Source: Chromera velia (lineage: Eukaryota > Sar > Chromeraceae). From it: DNA of 64,000 nt. The stretch covers positions 1 to 64,000 of the forward strand of contig JAHBMJ010004907.1 in assembly GCA_018398765.1 (NCBI GenBank), in the 5' to 3' direction. A program made the translations under genes and the position numbers. The notes below the pieces were generated by a model. It saw only the letters and a program-made list of their open reading frames with translations, was not told the DNA's origin and did no database searches. This document shows, piece by piece, positions 27,701 through 39,796 of this stretch; the first letter of the stretch is position 1; each line of letters opens with the position of its first letter.

Positions 27701-29268
27701 GGAGGGAGAGCGTACAGTGAAGACACAACAAAAGCAAGTGAACAGGAATAAAAAGGACAGACACCCAGACAAACACCGCAAAAACGAAGCACCGACTGAC
27801 CTCCAGTGGCCGTGTCCAAAATTCTGTAGACGCCGCTGTAGTACTCTGGCTCAAAGCACTGCGGTCAGGAGAGAGACAGGCAGAGAGAGAGAGGGTCTCA
27901 TCACATCGATTGATCCTCCCTCAAGGCTGTGAAAACAAACGTCGACGCCTTAGCGATCCCTGAGGCTATCATCTGGGGAACCTCCCCCCCCCTCCCCCCG
28001 ACCCCCTCTTTTTCAATGTCTGCGACTTTCAAATGTCACACTCATATGCAACACCACACTCTCAGAGATTCAAACGCGCATACTTGCGAAATTGCGTTTG
28101 TCCGACCTTACCATAGACACAGAAGAGACAGACAGACAACGTTTGCAGGGGGCCCGAAAGACAGACGGCCGCCGACCGTGTGTCCCACTGTCTGAACAAT
28201 TCTGCACACACCGCCCTCTTCCCGCGTTGGCTGCCACACATGCCCCCCCCCTACGCAGGCTTTTTACCGACCGACTATCAAGCTGCCTAACTCAAGGAGA
28301 CGGGCAGGCAGAGGGAGTCAGAGGGGCATCGTCTTATTCCTTCTTCACACCCGCTACGAAGTTCATCAGTGTGTCATACTGACATCTTGGACCATACATC
28401 GGAACCTCACGAGACCGTTGGGAGGGAGATTCTCCACCTGCATGCATGCAGTCAGATAGGGCGGCAGTCAAGTAGCCGGCATACCCACACACTCATTCTC
28501 TCTTTTGCTTTTCCCATTGTCGAAGAAGACCTGCCAATACAAAGAGACACACACACACACACACACACACACAGAGGGGGGGNNNNGGGGGGGGGGGGGG
28601 AGCATTATGCAAGCAATCCAGAAAGAAAGACGGACAAAAGAGGGAAGTTCCCCTTTCCCTCCCCTACCCAAAAAGAGACCAACGAACGAACCAATTTGAC
28701 TTCATTCAGACTGGGCACTCTGTAGAACCCCTCGTCGCTCTCGAGACTCAACCGAGCCACCACCTCTGCCTTCTCTCCCCTGCACAAGAAGACAAAGCAA
28801 ATGAGACCGAAGGGAAAACAAGCCATGCACGAGGAAAAAATTCACCCCACAGAGAGAGACAGAGAAGCGCTTCTTCAAGTATATCAACGTAAGTCATAGG
28901 ATTCGCTCACATATTCTCATTCCCCCCCGTCTTGGAGAGATGCCTTCAATTCTCGACTTAAGCACAAGGTCGCATGGAAGGAAGAAGACCAAAAGAAAGA
29001 GTGATCCTTCACTACCGAATGAATGCTCTCACTGGCTACACACTGAGCACTCCTCCTTCAGGGCGGTACACAACAAGAACCTCTGCCACCATTCCAGCCG
29101 CTTACAGACCAAGTCACCAGCTATTTTTACACCCCAAACACAAGCACAAGGCACTCACCATTCTCGCACGGAGTCCCCCAGATTCGTCACGTCCTTGTGG
29201 CTCTCCTCGAAGCTCCTGTCCACAAGCCTTAGTGCCTCAGCGCTCAGGCCGGCGTGCTGGTCCCACAT
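22234..29268 (-). CDS. MCMBP: Mini-chromosome maintenance complex-binding protein (MCMBP/ETG1)
   Basis: MCMBP binds MCM3-7 and helps assemble or unload the MCM helicase; in plants (ETG1) its loss disturbs sister-chromatid cohesion. Fourteen exons, 5' to 3': 29159-29268, 28692-28779, 28384-28437, 27801-27858, 27438-27465, 27052-27197, 25737-26302, 24748-25300, 24425-24448, 24141-24341, 23470-23599, 23169-23287, 22793-22874, 22234-22438. All phases agree; about 787 residues, longer than the ~640 of animals because of an acidic, Ala-rich insert in exon 7. Family blocks appear in order: VPSLNEVKL, LVRFRCMVQD, FEPEYYSGVYRI, LYAVPPPGETDW, VVGFLGVSPD, SSLVPRIHVLAVRKL, PLGGDGLAAEFLL, VVVLDELVLDEGKL, QYDFGAYKMPFSC, and a C-terminal helix region. 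Two exons are only 24 and 28 nt. The tail is Gln/Lys-rich coiled coil. Start is the ATG of MWDQHAG; a 5' exon is possible but not needed. Confidence 0.93.
28570..28602. other. Assembly gap (4 N) inside G-rich run
   Basis: Four N at 28583-28586 are flanked by G runs within intron 2 of MCMBP, next to an (AC)n repeat. The true gap size is unknown; flanking exons 28692-28779 and 28384-28437 still join in phase. Confidence 0.9.
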
Positions 29269-30708
29269 GGTCCCTGTGTGTGCTGAAAAGAGAGAAGGAG
29301 AGCGTCCTGCCTAACACAAATAAAAAACACGGGGAGACGGTCCGGTTCAGGGAAAAGGACTCTACCGGGACTTCCATGCTGTGGTGCTCTCAAACCGCAC
29401 ACAAAACAAAAAATGCATTCCATATGCTGGAACGAAAAAGGGGTCTTCCTTCATTCCTGCCGACATTTGTTTGCCGCATACTCGGAGAGGAGAGAAGAAA
29501 GAAGGGGAAATGACGAGAAAATACCCCAGGTGCCTTGCAGGAGGCGTGTGACGTCCGGGACAGGCACACAAAGACACATAGCACAAGCTACCAGTTCATA
29601 AGTTATGAGACGGAAAATCGCACAAGGAGAAGCAGGGTCACAAAGAAAGGTGAAAGCCATGAGCTGAGAGGACGTTAAAGTGACTCTATCAAACGATTTC
29701 AGTCAAATGAGAAACGAGCGGCACCACGCAAGGCGCCCACGCGAAAGAAGTAGCACAGCTAAAAACGACGACCAAATCAGTCGAGCGGGTACATCAAGAA
29801 AACCGCTCATTGTCAGAGAACACGCAAAGATGCACGATTAGGGTTTGAAGCCGCCTGAATCGATGCTCGGATTGCATTTCCTTGTGAGTGCATGAAGAAG
29901 CATGGATCACACTCACCTGTGACCTGAGGTTGTCGTTGAAAGTGTCAGACCGGAAATTTTGCGCTCCACTCGAGGATCTTCGAAAAGCTTTTCTCACACA
30001 ACTTGGAGTTTCGCTCTGGACGTCAGAAGCGTGTTATTCCGACCGTTTGTGTCAAAACAAGTTCGCACAGCAAGACTGATGACTTCACCGTATGAGTTAG
30101 AATCCAAGACTACGTAATCAGGCAAGATATTCAGAGTTTGACACGACAGTCTGGCAGTCATTGGCAGTCTCCGCTGACGGAGACGGCTTTTCAACACAAA
30201 TTGCAAAAAAAAAAATCGTTACTACTATCCCATAGAGCTATAGGGCCCCGGCCGGCCGGATGGCCCCGGCATGCCCCGCGCGGCAGGGCACTTCGCCAGC
30301 TATTAATATAGTGAATCGCGCGCGCGCGGCACTTATAGCTCGGAAGCTGCGCCGCCGCCCGTGATGAGGCAGCCGAGCTTTCTGAAAGCACCTTTCGCCG
30401 ACTCGACGCCGAGCCAAAACATGCCAAAACTGACCCTTTCGGCACCAAACTCATTCCTCATTGACTGAATCAAAGTGCTTCCTCCAGAAACGTGCCCAGA
30501 TTTTGCTTCAGAGAGCATTCGCGCAGTGTGGCCTGACAAGCCAAGCCTGTCACAGAGCCTTTCAAAAGAGCCGTCTCTGTCTCGAAAGAAGCGCCGCAGC
30601 ACAATTTAAACGAAGGGTTCACGGACCAAAGGAGAGTTCGCCTCGTCTTGGTTCTTTCTTTTTCTTGGAAAGTTTCTCTGTCAATTTGGCCACTCGATCT
30701 CTCAGAAG
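29269..30708. promoter_or_regulatory. Divergent spacer between MCMBP and the ZZ/UBA gene
   Basis: 1.44 kb between two head-to-head starts. GGAGACGGCT recurs at about 30178-30187, also seen twice in the RidA/MPP spacer. A GC-rich palindromic patch (GGCCCCGGCCGGCCGG) lies at 30242-30257, and an alternating CG run at about 30317-30327. A minus frame at about 30333-30602 is open (89 codons) but lacks an ATG and a partner; I do not call it a gene. Confidence 0.35.
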
Positions 30709-33700
30709 ATGGCGGCAAGAGTGAAGGTGGTAGCTGGAGACGAAGAAAAGACTCTGGCCACTGCAGAGGTCGGATTTCCCTGTTTCTCTTCTGTGCGTTT
30801 GTGCTTTGTCTTTCACGGCCTCTACCAATCGTGCGAGCCTCTTGTCGTCTCTATTTGGCTCCCCCGCTGACACCCCGCCATCCGTTTGTTTGTTCGTCCG
30901 CACATCTGCCTGTCACCTTCTGAAGTCACATCGTATATGTCTGCCTGTCTCTCTCTCACTTGACATCGCTCTGTCTCTCTCGCATCCATCTTTTCCATTT
31001 CAACTGCGTCTGTCTCCATGTCGATCGTGACCTTTTCTCTCTTCTGCCTTCTGCCTTTTCCCTTCCTGGTTGTTCCTGTGTTGCCGTCACGTGGCTCTGT
31101 CTTACTCGCCGCTGCGTCCTGTGTCTGGGCATTTCTCTGTTGGCCGTGTTCCTTCTAGAAGTTTTCGCTGATCAACTTCCACATAATCCTGGGCAGTCTT
31201 GGCACGGTAGCTCGATCTGAAAAGAAGAACACATACACGAAACGAAACAGCGTACATCTGTGCTGCATATCAGGTTTTTCTTCTATGCGGCGTCTACGAA
31301 AAGAACGAGTGGTACCGGAGCCGTCTGAAGATCACGCCGTCTCCTTCCGATGATCGCAGAGTGCTCTTTTCTTATCAGCAGAAGCAAGCTGTTGAAGTGG
31401 CTGTCGTTGGAGGTCCGGGCATCCGGGTCGATTGGTCCTCGGTCCCGGGAGGGAAGAAGGAATGGAATGAGGGGCAGGCGCATTGTCTGTTCTCCTTCGA
31501 AGGGGGGCAGGAGAAGGGGAAAGAAGATGTTCTGATCGAGAAGGGGTCTCTGAGATGGACGAGGAAGGTAAGTGGGCATTTGCGGAATCAGTTTTGAAGA
31601 GGGATGATGCTCAGTGATCCTTGGAAAGAAGTTCAATCACTGTTCCTTCCCCACCGTTTTGTTTTTGCTTCCCTTAGTCTTGCATTCTGTCCTTCATGGT
31701 TTCTTCCCTCATTGTGGCCTTTGCTTTCAGTTTATGTTTTTTTACATTCTGTATCAAGGAAGAAAACGACATTCCATCCCCTCATGCGTCTTTTTTCACT
31801 CTGTGCTGACAGCCCCCTTTTTCCTCTGTGAACCCTTTCGTCTGTTTACACCTGCCCCTGAATCTACCAGCGCCGCTGTCCTGCCACAAGTCCGAAAAAC
31901 CTTTTCCAGTCCCATGCATCACGCCGTTTTCTGCGCACAGACACTGACTGTAATTTCGCCTTTGGCCTTGCAAATGCATTTCTGCATGCAGGGAAGCTCC
32001 TTTGAGGCCCTCGAAGCCGAACTCGACCAGCTCTTCCCTTACCGTCACGAGGACTCTTTAGGCACCCCCGGTCCGACACTCAAGATTCTCGCGGAGCCCT
32101 CGGGGCAGGAGGAAGAGAGTCTCGATCTGACTGAGCAAAACTGGAACCGTGCACTTGCCACCGCGGCTAGACGCTCTGACGTCTCTCTTTTGATCTGTCT
32201 GGACCGGGAATGGGAGAGGGGGGGGCGGGGGAGAGAAAGGAGAAGCAGAGAGGAGGGGGAAAGGGGAAGGGAAAGAAGAAGAAAAAGGACAAAGACAGGG
32301 GGACTGAGTCAAGAGGTAAGAAAGCAAAAACAAAGGCAGAGGACTCCAGGATCCTCATCAAGGTTCAGATGGTTCACAAGGACAGACCTCAACAGAAACC
32401 CATCGAAGTAAAGGTCGCCCCCAAGGTTAAACTCAACATTGTCATCAGGAGGCTCTGTGAGTTTTGGTGCGACAAGCCCTCCTCATCCGCAGACACCACA
32501 AACATCTCACCCGAATACGTCCGACTCATCTGGAAGGTGGATAAGCAGAGACGTATGCTTGACAACAACTCCACACCAGAGAAGGAAGGCCTTGTGAAGA
32601 TGGCCGAAGAAGGAAAGAAACCGGAGCTGGAAGCCCAAATTTTCCCCAGCACCAAACCTACAGCAGCAGCAGCAGCAGCAGTTGCCGCGCCCTCCTCTCC
32701 TCCACGCGCGTCATGCGAGGCTGCTGCTGCTGCTGCTGCTTCGGCCTCAGGTCCGCTTTTTGCTTCTGCAGAAGATGCTGAACCGGCTCTCTCTGAGACC
32801 GCCCTGTGGAGTTCCAACCTCCCAGCTCTCCCCCTCCCTGAGCGTGTTATGGACGCACTTGCCTCCGTTCTTCCCTCTGTTCTCTGTGGAAGCGTTGACG
32901 AGGCAACTGCAGAACAGGTCCGTGTGAGAAGCCCGGAGATGCAAACAGAAAGAAAGAAAGAAGGAAAGAGCCTGAATGAGTTCTTCTAGGTCGTGGCATG
33001 ATGATTTGTCGTCCTCTCTAGCTATCTTCTGGGTCGCTTCTCTCTCTGCCTTGTTCCTCCCTTCGTTTGTTTGTTGCTCAGATTGTTGCCCTAGTCCGTT
33101 CTATCAAGAGAGGAAGGGAAAGGGGTGTGTGTTACAGGGTCTTTTGCTGGCGTGCCCTTTTTCTCTTCTTTCGTCACTGTGCGCACTTGGTTGCGCGGCT
33201 CCAACTCCTCCCGTCTGTGCTCTCCCTCCCCTTGTTATTCCGCAGGCTATCTCGATCTTCGCCAAGTACGCAGAAGAGATCAAGACTCACTGGGAGGAGA
33301 ATGACGCCCTGGTTATCTTATGGCTCCACAGTGTCGCCTCCTGTAGAGACCTCTTCCCCCCCTTCTTCCGCATCCTCTCCGAACTCCTGGAGAGAGACAG
33401 AGAAAACGACCTCCCCCTCTCCGGACTGAAGGACACGATCCTGGGCATCTGTGTGGAAGTCGAGAAGGAAGAGACAAAGGATGTGCAGCAACTGGGACCG
33501 TGTCTCCTCAGTCGCTTTCTTGACCTCTTTCTTCTGGAAAACGACGCGGAGAGAGTCAGACTGTTCGCCGGATTCTGCCGGAAACTCGCTCTCACTAAAC
33601 AGCCAGAACAGGTGAGTCGCCGAGTAGACCGGAAACGAAACACACCGCATCCTTGATGCCGGTAATATGATGCTGTGAAGGAACTCGACGTGAGCTTCAA

Positions 33701-35292
33701 ATTTTTTTGACTTGCTGTCGACCTCGAGGCGCTCCTCTGTCTCTCTTTCTTGTTTCTAAAGTCCGGCTCATGTTCTTCCCCCACACAGCTTCCCTCTTTC
33801 TCCGTCTTGTTTGCTTGCAGGTACGCCCTCCTCATCCTCCCCCCTCTCCTTACTTCTTCACTGAAGAAAACGAGACGGACACCGACTCCATCTTCATAGA
33901 CTTCCCCTCTCACTCCACCGAGGGCCTGCCTCACCTGCCTCCTTCCATCGAAGAGGATGGACAGGAAGACGCAGAAAGAGCGTCCCAGAGGGACGAGACT
34001 GCTTCTCCTCCTCTTCTCCACATGGTGTCCCTCCCCGTCCACGCCGCCAGCCACCCTGAAGAGGATGAAGATGAGACCAACCGCGATGAAACACCTCCAG
34101 CAGACCGCGAGGGGGGGGAAGAAGAGAAACAGGGGATCGAGGAAAGATCTCTGAGAGAGACGAGATTTGGGGATCTCAGAGGCGGGCGGGAAGAGGAAGA
34201 TGCGGAGAGTGATTCAGACGAATCCGATAGCTCTCAGGGAGTCCATACAGGGTATGCGTGCGTCGACTGTGGCCAGGACCCAATTCAGGGCAGGCGTTGG
34301 TGTTGCATCTCCTGCAAGGGTGTATTCTTCTGCGATGGCTGCAAGCAGAAGAAAACCCACAACCCAAATCATGCGATGAGAAAAATGCCTCCTCTCCGTT
34401 CTCTCACGCCGTCTCCCAAGCTGCCGGCATCCGAAGCCGCACCGGCAAAAAGATCGCTCGTTACGTCTCTTCCGCCTTCGAACAACGTCACGCGACGTTC
34501 TCTCACGCCATCCCTTGTGTCCTCTCATGAGAGTGGTGCAGGCTCGGATAGTCACGGTGAAGACCTTTCAGTCTTGCGTTCCCTGCACTCAAGTCGGAAG
34601 GACGAGACCATCGCGACCTGCTCCGTCATTTTGAGAGAAGATCTCTGTGTGTCCTCAACTGAGGTGTCCGCTTCTGCTGAGGGGATCCAAGAACGCACAC
34701 CGCCAAGGGAGACTCCTCAGGATCCCTCCGCGCTGTCAACGAATCTTCCTGAGCTTGTACAGGAAGAAGAGGAAACCGAAAGAGGTGCCACAGTAGAGGA
34801 AAACGAAGAAGAAGAAGACGAAGGGGAGGGCGACGCGGATGTCCAGTTTCTCACTGCTGCTGGGTGGGATAGGGACGTGGTTTGGACCGCTTTGAGAAAA
34901 GCCAGGGTCGGTCCGGCTTTCTTTCTGTCTGTCTGCGCATGTGTGCCGGTGCATGCCTGTGCGTTTGTGTATCTGTCGGTATGCTTCATTCACTCATTCA
35001 TTCATTCATTCATTCATTTGGTGTATACTTCAAGGCAGTCGTGACCGAAAAAGAGAGAACCGTCGCAGTTTCCTGTCTCTCCCTACCTCCCCCCCACCCG
35101 CCCTACCCCCTCTCTCTGTCTCTGTCTCTGCCTCTCTGTCTCGTCGCGCCCTCATATGTTTCCAGAATCCTTTTCTACGCTCTCAAATCACTGTCTCTGC
35201 AGGGAGGGAAGTCCGTCAGCGTGGTGCCTTGTGTAACTTTACTTACATGTTCGGCTGACTTGAAGTCGGAGTACCTGCACGCATGTTTCTAG
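30709..35292 (+). CDS. ZZ zinc-finger protein with possible ubiquitin/PB1-like region and UBA-like C-terminus
   Basis: Seven exons, all phase 0: 30709-30768, 31159-31206, 31274-31567, 31992-32917, 33246-33611, 33821-34906, 35203-35292; about 956 residues. Near residues 254-335 a segment starting RILIKVQMVHKDRPQQKPIE has the strand-strand-helix pattern of ubiquitin/SUMO-like or PB1 folds; this is weak. Exon 5 is all-helical (LHSVASCRDLFPPFFRILSE). A ZZ finger at about 708-752 is clear: CVDCGQ, RRWCCISC, FFCDGC and HNPNH supply the zinc ligands. The last part, DVQFLTAAGWDRDVVWTALR, resembles UBA helices. PB1-ZZ-UBA is the order in p62/NBR1 autophagy receptors, so a ubiquitin-binding adaptor is possible, but no LIR or FW domain was identified. 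Exon 4 changes frame once near 32217, in a run of 8 G, fitting one missing base or a tiny intron. A short hydrophobic stretch (exon 2-3) might be a membrane helix. Confidence 0.7.
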
Positions 35293-37518
35293 GTGTTCAT
35301 GCAGTTTTCTTTAGTTTCATGTTTGTCTTTGTGAGCGGTTTCACACCTGTCTATCTGGATATCTGGATATACATGCATGCGTCCGCCACAACATAAAGTG
35401 CAGTCTGAATGTACCTCTGCAAGCTGGTATGTACATGGAAGAATGCACCTTCTGTCTGCACATGCTCTCATGTGCGTGCACAATTGCATGCTCACAATTG
35501 TTCCCGCATACCGACAAATCACACGTGCAGGATTCCGGAGGGGGCCGCAATGAAGCCATCGAAATTCTGATGACGATGTGAGCTTGAGGGCATACAATGA
35601 TAAGTACATGCACTGACTGGCGGTTTGAGAGCGGTCCGCAGAAGGGAAGGAATCCTGACTGTGCCAGTCCGGTGCAATGGAGTGAAACAGGAGCAGAAAG
35701 CGAATGGAGGGAGCGTCAAAGGGGAAGGTGGGGGAGAGACACAATGCTTCCTTGTGGGAGGCACGATTGATCAAGTTTTGAATGGGAAAGTCGACAAAGA
35801 GAGAGACAGCCTATGCCTGAAAAGCAAAACCTGATCTCCCTCTCTCTCTCTGTCTATTAGAAGCTGCAGCGTGACTTTTGTTGTCTAACAGTTAATCAGG
35901 CTGTTGGTCAGTCAGTCAGAGTCAGTCAGTCTACCTTTCATGCAGTTAATCACCCAGTCACTGTGTGAGTCACTGAAACCTGTTGGACTCTTTCTCTGTC
36001 TGTTTGTTTGTTTGTTTTTGCGCCGCAGTTGCGATGGATTTATTTTGAGCATCTGCGCATGGAAGAGAAGAGTCAAGTATGGGTCCTTTTCAGTTTCTTC
36101 TTCTTCTGCTGGGAGGGAAGGAGGAAGAGAGGGGAACATTTCTCTCTGTGCATGCATACTGCTCTGTCGCTCGCTGTCCCGACGGGAAGAGGCCAGAGGG
36201 ATCGAACGGAGAAGCAGAGAGAGAGGGGGGGGTCCATTGGAGATCGATCGAGAAGGAGAGAGAAAAAGAAGGAAACAGAAAAAAGTCAGAAAAGCAGAGA
36301 AAAATGCTCTGAAACGACCAGGAAAGGGAAGAAAAACAAAGGGAAAGGACAAAGGAGAAGGAGATGACGACAGGGATGAAAGCAAAAATGAAAGGCAGAA
36401 AGCAGCAGAGAGAGAAAGAGAAAAAGAAAGAGAAACGGACAGAAAAGGAGAAACAGAGAGAGATAGATAGAGAGAAAGAAACTTGAAGTAAAATAGCCAG
36501 GGAGTGAAGCGAAGGAGGCCCAAGAGCAGGCGGCAAAAGAGAGGGCAAGAAAGAATCAATTGACAGTTACAGTCGACAGTCACAGTCGAAGGGGAACAGA
36601 AAAAGAAAAAAAGAAAGAGAGAGAGAGAGAGGGATTGGCGCGTAACCGTGAAAGCAGGCACCCGTCGTATGAGAGAGTTCCATCGACACATAATCGCAGC
36701 GAGAGGGTCCGAGGATGGAAAAAACAATCGGGACTCGGAACCGCGTGATGACGTGAGAGAGGGACATGAGAATCTTGAGAAATTACATGCGCGCAAACAG
36801 ACTTAAAATTTTAAATCCTTTTGGCTTCCTCCCCCTTTCTCGATCACCCTCAGGCTGGTGTTCTTTTTGAATTCTCAATCATCTTTCCGAGATTGCTCCT
36901 GCTCTATTCTGTTTCGTCTGTGCTTATCTTGTGTGGTGTCTTCTTGCGCACTAGACGGGAGACTGGTATTGATTGTGTGACTGTGATAAGTGTGTTTTGA
37001 GGCAGGTCAACCGTTTGAGTATAAAATGTAGTTGAGAGATGAGATCGCGCTTGAGATGGCGCTACGACCAGAATCAACAAGTTTTCGTTCAGCAAAGAGA
37101 GAAAAAAATAGAGAAGAACACACTTATGAGAGGGAAAAAAAAAAACGAAGTCACATGCATATGTTCATGGAGGAAGATTCTGCTGTGCCGTGAAGAGAGC
37201 GGCAGCAGAACCTTCCCATATCGATCCTCCGAGTCCAACCTAGTTTCTAAAGAAACGGTCACTGAAACTCATCTAGAAACTCATGCAGGCTTAAGTTTTT
37301 ATTAACTTGTTAATCTAGCTAGAGAAGCAGCAGTTGACCCCTCGAAAGTTTGGTAATGGAACAGGAAAATCAAAATACAGAGGGGAGGGGATAATAATAA
37401 ACCCGCTGCATCTTCCTTCACTCAGTTCTGAGCTGGGGTCTTCGACGGTCCTGGTCTTCCGCCTTCACCTGTTGGTCTGGCCTTCCCCCCTCCTTCTCAG
37501 CCCGCCTTCTCTATACAC
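35293..37518. other. Purine/pyrimidine-rich spacer, no gene seen
   Basis: 2.2 kb. Long GA/AAGA-rich stretches at 36180-36480 and 36600-36640 create open but low-complexity frames on both strands. A GTCA cluster lies at 35905-35932 and (TTTG)n at 36000-36018. The last few hundred bases may already belong to the LINE that follows, but its 5' end could not be fixed. Confidence 0.5.
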
Positions 37519-38936
37519 ATGATTCAGGAAACACTGAAAGGAATTGACCCAAAGAAGGTATTAGGTTTAGATGGGGTTGGCCTCTGTTACCTCTCGTTAT
37601 GTTTTGGTTTTTCTCCTCTCTCCCGCTTGCTGCTCTTTGTCTTTTTCAATTTGTTTCACCTTTTTTCTTTTTGGCTTGAACGCTGGAACGTGTTGCGTAT
37701 TGCTCCCATCCCCAAGGGCCCGCCGAGTCTCGACTGTAACGAATGGCGCCCGATCTACATTGTGTGGCTTCTGGGTAAGATTTTTGCTTTATTGATGGAC
37801 TCAAAGATCAGGAAAGAGGTGAAAATTGACGAAAGGCAGCTCGGCTTCAGACAGGGGGTAGGGACAAGGGAGGCCTTCGCTGCTCTGTCTTCGTTAATTC
37901 TCAGCTCCAAAAATAAGAAGAGCCCTCTGATTACCGCGTTTATTGATTTCAGCAAGGCGTTTGATATAGTTCCTCGGTCAAAATGTTAGAGAGGCTCAGA
38001 GAGGAAGGGGTAAACCAAGCCGATGTTTGGATGATTCATTCGATGTATAGTCAGGTGAAGGCTCGGGTGAATGGGGCAACAGAATGCTTTCCAGAAGGCA
38101 GAGGAGTGAAACAAGGCGATCCTCTCTCTCCTCTCCTCTTTCTTCTTTTCATCAACAATCTGCATAAGTCTGTCAGCTCCGATAATGAAAACAGGAATCA
38201 AAGCTCGGCTGGGAATACTGATAGAAAGACTCCTATCAGACTGTCTGACGTTTTAACTGAAAACATCGGGTACGCTGACGACCTAAGGCTTGTTCTGTTT
38301 GCCCACAGTGCTTCAGACTTGCAGAAACGTCTGTCTTGCCTTGAGGACTATTGTAAGGAGCACGGCCTGAAAGTGAATTTAAAAAAGACAAAAGTTATGC
38401 GTCTCTCCTCCCCCCACCCCGACCTAGTGCCCCGGACCCCTTTTCTTTATGAAGGCAGACCAGTAGAAGCGGTGAGTAAATATAAGTATTTAGGCAACTG
38501 GGTTTTTGAGGGCAGGGACCTTAGCAAGACAGTCGAAGCCCGCATTGACGCGGCAGAGAAGGCACTGGAGGCTGTGTTTGGTACTCTCTCTTCTTTGGGC
38601 TTTGTTTCTTCCTTTTCTAAAATTACTTTGTTCAAGGCTCTCTGGCTGCCAGTCGTGCTGTATGGACTGGAAACGATCCCGCTGAGAAAGACAGATATTG
38701 CTTGCCTCGATGCTTTACAATTACGTTTTGTTCGATGTTGTTTTGGTCTCTCTTATCACTCCTTTGTTTCGCCTTCCCTTTTCTCTCTCTCTCTTGAGCC
38801 ATTCAGTTCTCTACTTGGTAAGCTGAGTGGGGGCTTCATCCAATGCATCAAATCGATCGACCGTGTTCTACCCCAGGCAGTGTGGAATGAGTGCTTGGCT
38901 GGCTCGTGCAAACCTTTCGTTAAGACAGTAAAATAG
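37519..38936 (+). pseudogene. LINE reverse transcriptase
   Basis: Two overlapping frames (37519-37989 and 37983-38936) together show the reverse transcriptase core in order: PIPKGPPSLDCNEWRPI (motifs 1-2), TAFIDFSKAFDIV with the first catalytic Asp (motif A), GVKQGDPLSPLLFLLFIN (motif B), GYADDLRLV with the YADD catalytic pair (motif C), LKVNLKKTKVM (motif D) and YKYLGNW (motif E). The frame shifts by one between motif A and motif B. Catalytic residues are intact otherwise. LINE polymerases prime on nicked target DNA. The clade cannot be named without comparison; motifs fit the Jockey/CR1/L1-like groups. Confidence 0.92.
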
Positions 38937-38975
38937 CTGGCCGTTCCATTAGATTGCTCCCTTTTGTAGCCTCCA

Positions 38976-39650
38976 TTGCCAAGCATGGTAGGGGATAAGT
39001 TTAAAAGGAAGGGCAAGGGCAGAAGGAACAGGGCGGCGAAAAAGATCGTGGAGGGTGCCTGGCTGTCCGACTGGTTGAAAAAAGAAACTAGGAACGTTAG
39101 AGACAGAGACGGAATTTTCCCCCGCCTTGTGGATCTCTCCCCTTTCCAGTCAGAGAATCCGACCAGACAGCGTTTGGCCATGCACCTTCTGTGTGAAAGG
39201 AAATGGCGTCTGAGAAGTGAAATGATAGAATGCAGTGTTGAACCTCTGCCAAAGAGTCTGCTGCAGTCCTCTGCAGGCTTCCGTACGCTTTTCAGGGCTC
39301 TCACAGGGGGGGATATAGATAGAACCCAACCAGAACGGCTGTGCGATAAATGTTTGTCCCCCTCGCGTATGATCAAAAATGAGGTTCATGTCCTGACAGA
39401 GTGTAAGGACACAGAAAGGGAACGGAACAGGCTGAGAGAACTATACGAAATTGCGAAGCAGAGAGCGCCCATTGACATAAGAATACAGATTGCACAACGC
39501 GTTGCAGGTGTAACCAGGAGGGGCACTTCTAATAATAAGAAGAAAATGAAGGATATGGTGTTGCTGTTGTGCACAATCCTGCCTAGAAGCGGTTCCAAAG
39601 CTATAGCTGACTGTCTCAAGAAGGTCCATTCTGTCGGTAAGGCAAGTTGA
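38976..39650 (+). pseudogene. LINE C-terminal zinc-knuckle region
   Basis: This frame follows the polymerase stop by about 40 bases. It is strongly basic (KFKRKGKGRRNRAAKK near its start) and holds CDKC, then 11 residues, H, 4 residues, C: the C-x2-C-x11-H-x4-C knuckle found at the C-terminus of many LINE ORF2 proteins, followed by the usual charged RERNRLRELYE helix. It ends at a stop at 39648-39650. It is the same polyprotein as the polymerase, cut off by the stop at 38934. Confidence 0.8.
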
Positions 39651-39796
39651 GGCGAATCAATCCGACTGGCATGCAGGCTTCCTCACCCCCCCCCCCATGA
39701 ATGTGTGCTCTGGGTTATCTTCAAAGCCTTGTTAGTGGCTTGGGATTTGGCGTCGCTAAATCTGGGATTTAACCCTCAATCATCATCATCAGTCTT

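Larger units (their letters stand above)
37519..39796 (+). mobile_element. 5'-truncated non-LTR retrotransposon (LINE)
   Basis: The element carries reverse transcriptase followed by a C-terminal zinc-knuckle region and a short 3' end finishing in (ATC)4 at about 39778-39791, a microsatellite tail as in several LINE groups. The apurinic endonuclease domain that should precede the reverse transcriptase is absent, so it is truncated at the 5' end, as most LINE copies are. A run of 13 C lies in the 3' part. No target duplication could be fixed because the 5' boundary is unclear. The frame changes near 37980 and stops separate the last two coding blocks, so this copy is dead. Confidence 0.9.

Noticed and set aside
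30333-30602. 89-codon minus frame that faintly recalls an ADF/cofilin-type segment
   Set aside because: It has no ATG, no partner exon, and lies in a divergent promoter region; the resemblance is too weak to name.
35912-36796. 294-codon hydrophobic minus frame (Ser/Leu/Phe-rich)
   Set aside because: It mirrors a GAAA/GAGA-rich stretch on the plus strand and has no domain or membrane-protein pattern beyond composition.
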